This document shows, piece by piece, positions 1 to 9,868 of a stretch of 64,000 nt of DNA. This stretch comes from Oxalobacteraceae bacterium (lineage in GTDB: Bacteria; Pseudomonadota; Gammaproteobacteria; Burkholderiales; Burkholderiaceae_D). The notes beneath the pieces were generated by a model. That model did not search any database. It was given only the letters and a program-made list of their open reading frames with translations, and was not told the origin of the DNA. Position 1 is the first letter of the stretch. The number at the start of each line of letters is the position of its first letter. The position numbers and the translations under genes are program-made. Where the stretch lies: NCBI GenBank assembly GCA_021298555.1, contig JAJTGE010000001.1, forward strand, positions 63,445 through 127,444. Direction: 5' to 3'.

Positions 1-1
1 G

Positions 2-1270
2 CAGGCCATGACTCAACTGGCCAACCCCACCGCCCTCTTCATTGGCGCAGCCATCATGACCGTGCTCGGCTTGGTGCCGGGCATGCCGCATTTAGTTTTT
101 CTAACACTGGCTCTTGCCACTGCTGGTCTGGGTTTCATGCTGCTGAATCAGGAAGATGTGCTCACCCGGGAAGCCGATCAACAAGCCGCTGATGATGAGA
201 AAGCCGAGGCTCCTAAAGAGCTCGATTGGGATGATGTCGATCAGGTCGATTTAATCGGTCTGGAAATTGGCTATGGACTAATACCGCTGGTCAATCCTGA
301 AACGGGTGGGCAGTTAATGCCTCGCGTAAAAGGTGTGCGCAAAAAACTATCGGCTGAACTGGGCTTTTTGGTTCAACCCGTGCGCATACGCGATGCGCTA
401 AATCTCGATCCCGATGTTTATCACATCGTATTAAACGGTGTGGTTCGTGGTCGTGGTGAAATCAAGAGTGGTCGCGAACTGGCTATCAATCCAGGCAAAG
501 TCTACGGCGAACTGGAAGGCATCGCGACCAAAGAACCCGCCTTTGGTCTGGAAGCGGTGTGGATAGATCCCGCTCAACGCGACTATGCACGCACGCTGGG
601 CTATACGGTGGTTGATCCGGCCACGGCAATTGCTACCCACTTAAATAAAGTATTACGCGACAGCGCTTCCGAACTGCTCTCGCATGACGAAACCCAGCAA
701 TTACTCGATAAGTTAGCAGCCAAGTCGCCCAAGCTAGTGGAAGACCTGGTGCCGGGCAAAATGGCCCTGGGCATCATCACACGCACTTTGCAAAACCTGC
801 TGGCCGAAGGCGTGACGATACGTGACATGCGCACCATCGTTGAAACCTTGTCCGATGTATCGGCCAAAACGCAAGACCCCGAACAACTGACTGCCTATGT
901 CCGTCCCAAACTGGGCCGCATGATAGTGCAAGAGCTGGTTGAAATGAAAGACAACCTGCCCGTTATGACACTGGCGCCCGATCTGGAACAACTGCTCCAT
1001 AACGTATTGACCAATGGCGCACCAGGACAATCGGTCGTGATTGAACCTGGATTAGCTGAAAGTTTGTTTGCAGCACTGCGCGAAGCTGGACGCGTCGTTG
1101 AAGACGACGGTAATCCCGCAGTACTGGTTGTAGCACCTTCGATTCGCCCCTGGCTGTCAAAGATGGTTCGCCACCGCATCCCCGAGATGACGGTGCTCTC
1201 CTACACAGAAATACCTGACGACCAGGCAGTAAAAGTTATTTACACGGTTGAAGCACAGACCAAGTCCTGA
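2..1270 (+). CDS. flhA: Flagellar biosynthesis protein FlhA, C-terminal part (truncated by window edge)
   Basis: Open frame continues to the window edge; IPGMPHLVF-type TM segment then FlhA cytoplasmic domain (GYGLIPLV, LNPDVYHIVLNGVVRG, HE-less C-terminal half); next to flhF. Confidence 0.95.
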   Translation, partial: QAMTQLANPTALFIGAAIMTVLGLVPGMPHLVFLTLALATAGLGFMLLNQEDVLTREADQQAADDEKAEAPKELDWDDVDQVDLIGLEIGYGLIPLVNPETGGQLMPRVKGVRKKLSAELGFLVQPVRIRDALNLDPDVYHIVLNGVVRGRGEIKSGRELAINPGKVYGELEGIATKEPAFGLEAVWIDPAQRDYARTLGYTVVDPATAIATHLNKVLRDSASELLSHDETQQLLDKLAAKSPKLVEDLVPGKMALGIITRTLQNLLAEGVTIRDMRTIVETLSDVSAKTQDPEQLTAYVRPKLGRMIVQELVEMKDNLPVMTLAPDLEQLLHNVLTNGAPGQSVVIEPGLAESLFAALREAGRVVEDDGNPAVLVVAPSIRPWLSKMVRHRIPEMTVLSYTEIPDDQAVKVIYTVEAQTKS

Positions 1271-1296
1271 CCAGACGAGCCGTAACAGGAAAAAAA

Positions 1297-2628
1297 ATGG
1301 AACTTAAACGCATCCTCGCAAAAGATATCCGACGGGCCACCGAAAAGGCGGTTGCGCTGTATGGTCAGGACGTGCTCTTCGTGTCGAATTCACGCGCCAA
1401 CGGAATGATAGAAGTCATCGTCGCCGTAGACGTTAATGCCGAGCCTTGGGTGGAAGCTCCATCACGTGGCGATGGCGAACGCTTTGGTGACATGCTGCAG
1501 CAATCATTTAAAGCGCTGGAAAAAGGTGCGACCGCTTCTGCTGCTGATGAGCGATCGATAGCGCAACTAACTGATTCAGATTACAACGCCAAACAATCAG
1601 TTCAGGCTAATCGCCGTGAAGAAAACGAAAATGATTCTTCAAGCGCATCACAGAATCGCGAATACATACGCGGGCGTGAAATAGTCGACATGGTTCGCGA
1701 TGAATTATCAGCTATCCGTAAAGAATTCAAACTGGCTCAACGCGTGGCAACCTGGCAATCGGAAAGTTCAGCCAATGCGGCCGTCAGACCTCTGATTGGT
1801 GCGTTAGCCGAAGCCAGTATTCCGGTTTCATTGCGTACTTTGCTAGTCGACCATATCAACACCATGACCGATTTGGATGAAGCCAAGGAAGCGCTGCGAT
1901 TGCATCTGACTAAAAGCGTCGGCGAGCACTGGGCAAAACTGCCTCAAAGCGGCGTGCATGCAATCGCCGGCCCGGCGGGCGCAGGTAAGACATTAATGGT
2001 GGCACGCTTAGCGCGTGCAGCAGCCGAACGCAAAGGTGCAGAATCAATCGCCGTCATTAGTTACAGCGATCAGCGCGCCGGTGCCTGGAGCCAGATACAA
2101 ATGTTGTGTGCACAGTCGGGAGTGGACTGCTTACGTGCCAATGATGCTGAAACTCTCAAAACCCTACTCTCTGAACTTGGCCAGCGTCGCCTGGTATTGA
2201 TAGACACCCCCGGTGTGCAGACCGCAGAAAAACTGCAACAAATTATGGCGTGCTGCCCAGAACTTAACCCGCATTTGATCGTGCCGGCGGACGCGTCTAT
2301 GACGACCGTACGACGCTATCTGTCAGACATGAAGATAGCCTGGTCCAGCCTAATGGTCTCGCGCATGGATGAAGCCACCCAACCCTGGGCGCTGCTGCAA
2401 ATGCTGTGCGAAAAACCAGTCAAGCTTTCAGCCGCATCACACAGCCCACTCGCCTCGGATGGGTCTCAAGTACTCACTGCTAACGAACTAGTAGCACTCG
2501 CCATACGCGGACTCGGAATGGAAAGCAATCTGATTGCCGACGAAGTACTGGATAAAGATGAAATGACTGTGGTCACTGCCACTCATGCACTGGTCAACCG
2601 CCAAGAGACTACCGCCCATGCAAGCTAA
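1297..2628 (+). CDS. flhF: Flagellar biosynthesis GTPase FlhF (SRP-type)
   Basis: MELKRILAKDIRRATEKA N-terminus, GPAGAGKT P-loop, LIDTPG; between flhA and flhG. Confidence 0.95.
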   Translation: MELKRILAKDIRRATEKAVALYGQDVLFVSNSRANGMIEVIVAVDVNAEPWVEAPSRGDGERFGDMLQQSFKALEKGATASAADERSIAQLTDSDYNAKQSVQANRREENENDSSSASQNREYIRGREIVDMVRDELSAIRKEFKLAQRVATWQSESSANAAVRPLIGALAEASIPVSLRTLLVDHINTMTDLDEAKEALRLHLTKSVGEHWAKLPQSGVHAIAGPAGAGKTLMVARLARAAAERKGAESIAVISYSDQRAGAWSQIQMLCAQSGVDCLRANDAETLKTLLSELGQRRLVLIDTPGVQTAEKLQQIMACCPELNPHLIVPADASMTTVRRYLSDMKIAWSSLMVSRMDEATQPWALLQMLCEKPVKLSAASHSPLASDGSQVLTANELVALAIRGLGMESNLIADEVLDKDEMTVVTATHALVNRQETTAHAS

Positions 2629-3451
2629 AACTGTTAAACGCAAAACTGAAGTCATAGGCATCGCCAGCGGTAAGGGAGGTGTCGGCAAAACGACGCTTTC
2701 TACCAATCTGGCTGTCGCACTGACGATGATGAACAAGAAAGTCATGCTGTTAGACGGCGATTTGGGCCTAGCCAATGCACAAATTGCGCTGGGTTGTCAG
2801 ACCACGTACAACCTTTCGCATGTGATTGCGGGTGAAAAGACGCTCAAAGAAATCATCGTGACCTCACGTCAGGGCGTCATGCTGGTGCCTGGTGCATCCG
2901 GTGTGCATGAAATGGCGGCGATCAGTCCAGCAATTACCGCTGGTATCGTGCAAGCTTTTTCTGAACTTGATGACGACATTGATTACCTGATATTAGATGC
3001 CGCTGCGGGCATTGCGCCCTCCGTGCTGGCATTTATGGAAGCCTGTCAGCGTCGCTTTATTGTGGTTAAAGATGAACCATCATCGATTGCAGATGCCTAC
3101 GGCATTATCAAAGTCATGACACGCGACCTCGAACTCGATGAAATTTACCTTATACCCAATATGGTAGACAGCCAGGCAGCGGGAGCTCAGCTGTATCGCC
3201 GTGTAAACGAAGTCTGTGATCGTTTTTTAGGCAAGACACTACAATATTTAACCTCAATAGAGTCCGACGAGATGATACTCGCCGCCCTCAAAAAATATCA
3301 GCCCGTAATGGAATTCGCACCCGGCAGTGCCGGTGCTCGCGATTACCGCCGTCTGGCTGATGCCATCACCCACCTGCCTAGTATCAGTGGCGTCTCTGGA
3401 GGACTACAGTTCTTCATGGAACGTCTGGTACGGCAGAACCAAGGGGCTTAA
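2618..3451 (+). CDS. flhG: MinD-like ATPase FlhG/FleN; start at ATG 2618 preferred to the longer ORF
   Basis: IASGKGGVGKTTLSTNLA deviant Walker A; overlaps the flhF 3' end. Confidence 0.93.
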   Translation: MQAKTVKRKTEVIGIASGKGGVGKTTLSTNLAVALTMMNKKVMLLDGDLGLANAQIALGCQTTYNLSHVIAGEKTLKEIIVTSRQGVMLVPGASGVHEMAAISPAITAGIVQAFSELDDDIDYLILDAAAGIAPSVLAFMEACQRRFIVVKDEPSSIADAYGIIKVMTRDLELDEIYLIPNMVDSQAAGAQLYRRVNEVCDRFLGKTLQYLTSIESDEMILAALKKYQPVMEFAPGSAGARDYRRLADAITHLPSISGVSGGLQFFMERLVRQNQGA

Positions 3452-3454
3452 GCC

Positions 3455-4189
3455 ATGCCACCATCCATCCGACTATACGAACAGACTGGAAAAGCCGGTA
3501 AAAGCCCCGACGAGGCGCTCATCCTTGAAAATTTAGGGATGGTTAAACGCATCGCGGTGCACCTAAAGGCACGCATACCTCCTTTCATGGAGGTGGACGA
3601 ACTGGTTCAGGTCGGCATGATCGGTCTGATTGAAGCAGCGCGTGCGTTTGATCCGACCAAAGGGGTCGCCTTCGAAAGCTACGCCCATAGCCGGGTTCGC
3701 GGCGCAATGATCGATGAAGTGCGAAGGTTGTCATTTCTGCCCCGCTCAGCTGTGGCCTTTAACAAGTCTCACAGTACAGCCAACCAGGCACTGGCATCTG
3801 AACTTGGTCGCGCACCGACTCAAGCCGAACTGGCTGAATACATGGGCGTAGAACTGGATAGTTTCGAGAAAGATCGCGGTAACGCACGGCAGTTCGAGAC
3901 CTACTCGATTGAAGTCGTCACAGATGAAGTGATGAATTTACCGGATCAGTCCTCACGGCAGCCAGATGCGATCGTTGAAGAAGCACAGATGATGGAAGCC
4001 CTGACAGGCGCAATTGATCAGCTACCTGAGCGTGACAAACTGGTGATCTCGCTTTATTACGTCGAAGAGCTCAATCTACGGGAGATAGGCGAAGTACTGG
4101 GGGTATCCGAATCACGCGTGTCGCAAATTCTGTCGGCCAATGTGAAAAAACTTCGCAGTCAGCTCAAAACCGAGCCGCGCACACGATAA
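3455..4189 (+). CDS. fliA: RNA polymerase sigma-28 factor FliA
   Basis: MVKRIAVHLKARIPPFMEVDELVQVGMIGLIEAA, region 4 LREIGEVLGVSESRVSQI. Confidence 0.95.
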   Translation: MPPSIRLYEQTGKAGKSPDEALILENLGMVKRIAVHLKARIPPFMEVDELVQVGMIGLIEAARAFDPTKGVAFESYAHSRVRGAMIDEVRRLSFLPRSAVAFNKSHSTANQALASELGRAPTQAELAEYMGVELDSFEKDRGNARQFETYSIEVVTDEVMNLPDQSSRQPDAIVEEAQMMEALTGAIDQLPERDKLVISLYYVEELNLREIGEVLGVSESRVSQILSANVKKLRSQLKTEPRTR

Positions 4190-4202
4190 ACAGAGGTTAG
4201 TT

Positions 4203-5027
4203 ATGGCGCAACAGATCAACACCATATTGCTGCTTTTAATACTGATAGGACTCGTCGGGGTTTTGCTCGTTGTGTTCTTCACGCTGGAAAAGGTGAATCA
4301 CATAGAAACTGGCGAGAGCGCCAAGAAGCCTCGATTCAATCCGACTGAAACCTTCGGTGGCCTGTCCGGCAGAGAGTTATGGGATGCCATGTTGGGCGTA
4401 CCCCTGCGCGGCATTAATCCTAAAGAAATCGCCCTACTCAAGCCACGCTATGAGGTGGTGCTGCAAAAACACCTGGAAATTCTGTTTGAAGAAGGCCAGC
4501 GTGACGGTCGTGAAGGTTTCTCCATGCCGGTGCGCTGCGAACGGGTAGTGCCTACCCTGCGTGGCGATATCGAATCCTGGATACCACATCAATTTGCTAT
4601 GGGTATCTACAAGACTGGCTACAGTTTGATTACCGAGCCCGATGAAGATCATGATCGCCTGCGCGAGCAACTTGACGAAATCGGCGACGAGATTTTCTCG
4701 GCAACGAGCTTGCCACCGCATCCGCTATCCAAACTGCTCATGCCTTACAAAGAAGAAGAAGAATTCCCACCCGAGCAACCGGAAGAATTTGAAGATACCG
4801 ACCAACAAGCTGTGGCTGAGGGTGATGCCGATGCTGAGTCTGTAGCAGCTCTTCCAGCACCAGAAGACTCAACTGAACTAGCTCAGACGGATGAAGCTGC
4901 GGTCGAATCCGCTACCAATGCCAGCAGCGAGCTAGACGAGCTTCAAGCAGCTGCCGAAGCTATGGCCGCTGAACGAGCCGCTGCTGAAACCTCGAAAACT
5001 AAAGAAGAAGCTACCCCAACCGCTTGA
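4203..5027 (+). CDS. Hypothetical membrane-anchored protein with acidic C-terminal tail, in flagellar operon
   Basis: N-terminal TM helix (ILLLLILIGLVGVLLVVFF), conserved-looking central domain, Asp/Glu/Ala-rich C-terminus; 13 nt after fliA. Confidence 0.75.
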   Translation: MAQQINTILLLLILIGLVGVLLVVFFTLEKVNHIETGESAKKPRFNPTETFGGLSGRELWDAMLGVPLRGINPKEIALLKPRYEVVLQKHLEILFEEGQRDGREGFSMPVRCERVVPTLRGDIESWIPHQFAMGIYKTGYSLITEPDEDHDRLREQLDEIGDEIFSATSLPPHPLSKLLMPYKEEEEFPPEQPEEFEDTDQQAVAEGDADAESVAALPAPEDSTELAQTDEAAVESATNASSELDELQAAAEAMAAERAAAETSKTKEEATPTA

Positions 5028-5064
5028 TTTAAATGAGTTCATAAAAAATGAAAGTTTCTCTTCC

Positions 5065-5091
5065 TCAAGTCTTTTGGCACCTTGCCGATAA
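5065..5091 (+). promoter_or_regulatory. Putative sigma-28 (FliA) promoter upstream of fliS
   Basis: TCAAGTCT-N11-GCCGATAA matches the consensus TAAAGTTT-N11-GCCGATAA; 38 nt upstream of the fliS ATG. Confidence 0.8.
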
Positions 5092-5129
5092 TAGGTCTGA
5101 CGCAATGAATTACTCAGGAGCGACAGACC

Positions 5130-5549
5130 ATGAACATGAGAGAACGAGCCCTCGCCAGTTACGGTGATGTGAAAGTAACAACCGGTGTTTCGGGTGCTGA
5201 CAATGTGCAGCTTATCCAAATGCTGTTCGACGGCCTGATAGAGAGTCTCTCTACCGCCCGCGGTCATATGGAGCGCGGTTCCATCTCAGAGAAATCCAAG
5301 AGCCTCTCGCGTGCCGGACGAATCGTGGTTGGCCTGCAAGGCGCACTCGACTTTGAAAAAGGCGGTGACATCGCGCGTAACCTCAATGACCTTTACAGCT
5401 ACGTGACCCGTCGCCTGTTCCATGTCAATGCCAATAACGATTTAGAAGCCCTCCAGGAAGTCCACAACCTGATGAACGAAATCCGTGGTGCGTGGCTACA
5501 AGTACCTACCCTGGTTCCAACCTCGCGCAAGTCGACCGCGCTGAACTAA
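5130..5549 (+). CDS. fliS: Flagellar export chaperone FliS
   Basis: YGDVKVTTGVSGADNVQLIQMLFDGLIESLSTARGHM, GLQGALDFEKGGDIARNLNDLYSYVTRRL. Confidence 0.95.
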   Translation: MNMRERALASYGDVKVTTGVSGADNVQLIQMLFDGLIESLSTARGHMERGSISEKSKSLSRAGRIVVGLQGALDFEKGGDIARNLNDLYSYVTRRLFHVNANNDLEALQEVHNLMNEIRGAWLQVPTLVPTSRKSTALN

Positions 5550-5584
5550 GCTGGTTGATTACTAGTTTTAGTATCAAACATAAC

Positions 5585-5624
5585 AACCCGTTCAGGTAAC
5601 AACCTGGGCGGGTTTTATTTTTTT
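5585..5624 (+). terminator. Rho-independent terminator after fliS
   Basis: Nested stem AACCCG/CGGGTT with inner CAGGT-AACA-ACCTG, followed by TTTATTTTTTT. Confidence 0.8.
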
Positions 5625-5718
5625 AATAATTATGCTGCCTGGCTTAGCTAGGTAAATCCTCCTTTTGCGGCTCCCTGCCCGCCTCAATCTAGCTCCGCAC
5701 AGCGACGATATTCAGACC

Positions 5719-5734
5719 TGACACGATTTTTGCT
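5719..5734 (+). promoter_or_regulatory. Putative sigma-54 promoter upstream of fliK
   Basis: TGACAC-GATTT-TTGCT against consensus TGGCAC-N5-TTGCW; 41 nt before ATG 5776. Confidence 0.6.
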
Positions 5735-5775
5735 TAGTGAATGCCACTTGTAGGCAACTTTGGAAGCAAATTACG

Positions 5776-7354
5776 ATGAACTCAGTATCGAATCCGTCTG
5801 TTAACGCCGCACACCTAGCGAAAAAACCTGGTAAACCAGAGCCTTCTCCCACACCCACGGGTGATGGCGCTGAATTTGGCTCCCTGTTTTCATCCATGCA
5901 GCTAGGCTTACAGGGGCAAGATCTTGCCGCTCAGGCTGGCAACGCAGCACCTACTGCCGCCGGTCTGGCATCCGAAATCCTTGGGCCAGCTGTGCACATC
6001 ATTACCAGCACAACGCCAACCATGGATGATGATAGCTTGCTTGCCTTTGCCCGCTCGCAAGGAATGGATGAATCGTCTCTGGCACTAATATTTCAGCATG
6101 CTGCACCAGAGGCATCGGTACTAGCGCTAGCAGATGCTGCCAGCACTAAGGATGCCAAGGCCTTGCTGGATTTAAATGGCATGGCCAGCCTCGATCAGGA
6201 TGACCTGCTAGCGCATGGATCAGTGGCGCTGGACAAAGAACAGCTAGCGTTAGCCTCTCAAGGTAATGCTAGCGATGAGAAAGTGTCTAACCTGACGATA
6301 ACACCGGTTGCGCTCGAACCCACATTGGATGCTCAAGGCATGAGCATGCTTGACCTGGGTGCCAATGGCAGTATGCGCTGGTCGGTCAATCAACCCGGTC
6401 AACTCACTGCCGCCGAACTAACCCTAAACGCCGCTTCAAAACCGGCAGATGAACCAGCGATAGACGTGGCTGCTGCTGCAGCGGTCGCTGCTTTGAAACA
6501 AAATGTCAGCAAAGAAGCGCCGCCGAATGATCTGGCCGCAACCCTGCTATTGGGCGCTGATGAAGCTGCTCAATTTAGCAAACACCTGGAAACCAAACAA
6601 ATCCTGCATCGCGCAGAAAAGCTGGCTGCCTTGACTGGTGATGCGTTTAAAACAGCCTCCATGAGTGAGGGCTGCCTTGACTGGTGATGCGTTTAAAACA
6701 GCCTCCATGAGTGAGCTCTCATCATTAGGAGCTGTGCAAGAGCCTTCAACTGTAAAAGACACCCTAAGTTTGGGTACCGAACTTACCGGCGAAGATTTAC
6801 AACTGATCTGGGCTCACCGCCAGCAAAATGCTGAAAATTCTAGCAATGGCAACAACACTGGCTCCGGTGCTGGCCAGTCGGCTTCGCAACAAACCAATAC
6901 TGAACTGCGTGCAGACCAGTACGCCAAACTAACCCAGCGACTAGGTGAGGCCTTGGGTCAGCGTTTAGCAGCGCAAATCGCCAAAGGCGATTGGAACGTC
7001 GAACTCACTCTCAAACCACAAGATCTGGGCAATATCGAAATCAAGCTCAACATGAAAGACGGCAATCTGGAAGCCAGCTTTAACGCCAGTAAAGCCATGA
7101 CCCGAGACTTAATCGTCGACAGCTTGCCGCGCCTAAAAGAAACCTTGGCACAGTCAGGCATGGAAGTTGCTCAACTGAATGTGAACGTAGGACAACACGG
7201 TCAAAATGGCGGAAAGTCGACACCCGAGCGTCAAAAGGCGTCCACTGCAGTAAGTGGGGTTTCGACGAATTCACCGGTAAACGCCGGTCTACCCACCGCC
7301 ACTTTGACTACCAGGAAGCCTGAAACCGACAACGGTTTAGATGTCTTGGTCTAA
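5776..7354 (+). pseudogene. fliK: Flagellar hook-length control protein FliK, disrupted by a frameshift (ORF 5776-6687 plus ORF 6665-7354)
   Basis: C-terminal half has the FliK core (LTLKPQDLGNIEIKLNMKDGNLEASFNASKAMTRDLIVDSLPRLKETLAQSGMEV); frame broken by an exact 46-bp tandem duplication. Confidence 0.85.
6624..6715 (+). repeat. Exact 46-bp tandem duplication inside fliK
   Basis: ggctgccttgactggtgatgcgtttaaaacagcctccatgagtgag at 6624-6669 and again at 6670-6715. Confidence 0.98.
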
Positions 7355-7382
7355 TCGTAACGAAACCTCGTAGGGGGATGTA

Positions 7383-8048
7383 ATGGCTGATGAAGCAACC
7401 GCAGCACCAGAAGAACAAGCCGAAGGCGAACCGAAGAAAAAGGGTCCGCTGGTCAAAATCATTCTAATCGTCGTCGGAGTGTTACTGCTCATCGGACTGT
7501 CCGTGGGCGGCACTCTCGTTGCAACCGGTTTCTTCTCCAAGAAACCGAAAGAAGCCGTGGACGCGCAATTGGAAAAACTGGAAGGTCAAGGCGATGGTCA
7601 TGCTCCAGCAGCCGATGGTCATGCACCTGCAGCGGATGGCCATGCGGCCCCTGCCGCTGATAGCCATGGCAAGCCAGCAGCTGATCCCGGAGGAAAAGAA
7701 CTCGCCAGTCCAGAAGGTGAAGCCGAGCGTTGGAAGTTTAATTACTACGCCCTGGAAAAACCGCTACTCTCTAATGTGTCTGGCTCACGCAAAGTAATGC
7801 AAGTCACGCTGACCGTCATGACTCACTATGATGAGCGCGTCATTAAAAATATCAAAACACATGAGCTGGCACTGCGTGCAGGTATCCTCGACGTGATGCG
7901 CCAAAAAACGGAAGCTGATTTGCTTAAACCGGATTTCCGTAAAGCGCTTGCTGAAGATCTGCGTCTGGTTATCAACTCATTACTCGAAAAATACGAAGGC
8001 TTTGGTGGCATCGAAGAAGTGATGTTTACCGAGTTTGTAGTTCAGTAA
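7383..8048 (+). CDS. fliL: Flagellar basal body-associated protein FliL, with His/Ala/Asp-rich linker repeats
   Basis: KKKGPLVKIILIVVGVLLLIGLSVGGTLVATGFF TM, C-terminal FliL domain; GHAPAADG repeats in linker; precedes fliM. Confidence 0.92.
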   Translation: MADEATAAPEEQAEGEPKKKGPLVKIILIVVGVLLLIGLSVGGTLVATGFFSKKPKEAVDAQLEKLEGQGDGHAPAADGHAPAADGHAAPAADSHGKPAADPGGKELASPEGEAERWKFNYYALEKPLLSNVSGSRKVMQVTLTVMTHYDERVIKNIKTHELALRAGILDVMRQKTEADLLKPDFRKALAEDLRLVINSLLEKYEGFGGIEEVMFTEFVVQ

Positions 8049-8090
8049 AAACGAGTTACAAAGAATAAACAGACTGGAACGATAAAAGTC

Positions 8091-9131
8091 ATGGCAACCT
8101 CAGGCAACCTCCTGTCACCAGAAGAGCTCGCGGCCCTCTCCGAGGGTATCGATGACGGCACTATTGCTATCGATACCGGCTTTAATCTGACCACACGTGT
8201 TAAAAAACATGATCTGGCCAGCGAGGACAGTACGCTAGGCGTTAATACGTCATCGCTGGAGATGATTAATGAACGTTTCGTGCGACTGTTTCGCATGGGA
8301 TTGATGGAGGTGCTACGCACCAGCCCACGTATCAATCCTTCGCGTGCACAAATCATACGTTTTGGCGACTATCTAAAAGATATGCGTCCACCTTTGGCAG
8401 TTAATACGATACGTATTAATCCTCTGCGCGGTTTTTCACTGGTAATGATTGAGCCCACACTGGTGTTCTCTGCACTTGATAATTTTTTTGGTGGTACTGG
8501 CAGCGGTATGCCGGGCAACCAAAAGCGTCGTGCAACAGACAAGCCGGGGGATAATCCAAATGCATTACCCCCAACACGCATGTTTACACCGACTGAGTCG
8601 CGTGTAATCAAAATCATTTTAGAAGTTTTTTTTCGTGCTCTTAAAGAAGCCTGGGCACCTCTGCTAGGCGTATCGTTCGAGCATGTAGGATCAGAAATCA
8701 ATCCGCAGTTTGCACAAATAGCGGATGAAAATGATCTGGTGATCATGTCGCGCTTTGAAACTGAAAGTGTCGGCGGAAACAAAGGTTTTATCGATCTCGT
8801 TTATCCATACGCATCATTAAAACCATTGCGCGATTTGTTACGTAACCGCGTTCAGGCTGATGGTAGTGCAGAATCTGATTTGAAATGGCGTAATGACCTC
8901 ACCAAAGCGGCTGGCGACTCCATGGTCGAGCTGCAGGTTTTATTGGGTCAGGTCGTTGATAGTTACGAGCGTATAGAAACGCTCAAAGAAGGTGATCTGT
9001 TATTTTTCAAAAAGCCGGAGCTTGCAACCGTTTATATCGGTGGCCTGCCCGCCTTTGATTGCCAGGTAGGCATGGCGGGACCGAATGTGGCTATTCGCAT
9101 AGAAAAATCCCTTAACCCAGAAACCATTTAA
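8091..9131 (+). CDS. fliM: Flagellar motor switch protein FliM
   Basis: LSPEELAALSEG, EMINERFVRLFRMGL, FFGGTG...FTPTESRVIKIILE. Confidence 0.96.
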   Translation: MATSGNLLSPEELAALSEGIDDGTIAIDTGFNLTTRVKKHDLASEDSTLGVNTSSLEMINERFVRLFRMGLMEVLRTSPRINPSRAQIIRFGDYLKDMRPPLAVNTIRINPLRGFSLVMIEPTLVFSALDNFFGGTGSGMPGNQKRRATDKPGDNPNALPPTRMFTPTESRVIKIILEVFFRALKEAWAPLLGVSFEHVGSEINPQFAQIADENDLVIMSRFETESVGGNKGFIDLVYPYASLKPLRDLLRNRVQADGSAESDLKWRNDLTKAAGDSMVELQVLLGQVVDSYERIETLKEGDLLFFKKPELATVYIGGLPAFDCQVGMAGPNVAIRIEKSLNPETI

Positions 9132-9157
9132 TTCAATCGACTACATCAGGATCCATC

Positions 9158-9478
9158 ATGAGTGACGCGACCGAAGACCAAGATCAGGACAACGCTATTG
9201 CCGAAGCGGCAGTTCACCACCACATTAACCCAGAGGTATTGCAAAACATTTCTGTGGCTATCAAGGTAGAAGTTGGCCGCACAAAAATGAAAATTCGCGA
9301 TCTGCTTCGCTTAACACAAGGCAGTGTCGTTGAACTAGAACGCATCGCTGGCGAACCACTCGACTTACTGGTTAACGACACGGTCGTTGCTCAGGGTGAA
9401 GTCGTTCTGGTCAATGATCGCTACGGCATTCGCTTAACACGCGTTGTTCCCGCATCTGAACGCATGCGCAACATCTAA
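9158..9478 (+). CDS. fliN: Flagellar motor switch protein FliN
   Basis: VGRTKMKIRDLLRLTQGSVVELERIAGEPLDLLVNDTVVAQGEVVLVNDRYGIRLT. Confidence 0.96.
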   Translation: MSDATEDQDQDNAIAEAAVHHHINPEVLQNISVAIKVEVGRTKMKIRDLLRLTQGSVVELERIAGEPLDLLVNDTVVAQGEVVLVNDRYGIRLTRVVPASERMRNI

Positions 9479-9491
9479 CACGCGAGACATC

Positions 9492-9866
9492 ATGCACGCC
9501 ACTGATTGGTTATCCTTTATCGCTAGCTTTACTGTCGTACTAGTCCTTTTGGGATTGGTACTGTTTGCACTCAAGAAGATGCAGAACGGTGGCTTGCCCG
9601 GTATGAGCCCGCGCCGTATCCGCATACTCGATACGATATCTATCGGGCCACGCCAAAAAATCATTCTGCTGCGTGTAAAAGATGAAGACATTTTGGTTGG
9701 TGTGACTGCTCAACAAATTAATACGCTTGCCGGCTTCCCGCTGAGTTCAGAAGAAATGGCAGCTGATCAGGTATCGGCCACCGCTTCGAGCGAGCCTAGT
9801 GCTCCATTGGCCAAGCGCTTTGCTGATTTACTGAACGCTGCAAAACAAAACAAGGATGGGGGCTGA
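9492..9866 (+). CDS. fliO: Flagellar biosynthesis protein FliO
   Basis: Single TM plus SIGPRQKIILLRVKDEDILVGVTAQQI; between fliN and fliP. Confidence 0.9.
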   Translation: MHATDWLSFIASFTVVLVLLGLVLFALKKMQNGGLPGMSPRRIRILDTISIGPRQKIILLRVKDEDILVGVTAQQINTLAGFPLSSEEMAADQVSATASSEPSAPLAKRFADLLNAAKQNKDGG

Positions 9867-9868
9867 TT

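Noticed and set aside
431-1179. Several minus-strand ORFs inside flhA
   Set aside because: Overlap a confidently assigned gene; no family resemblance
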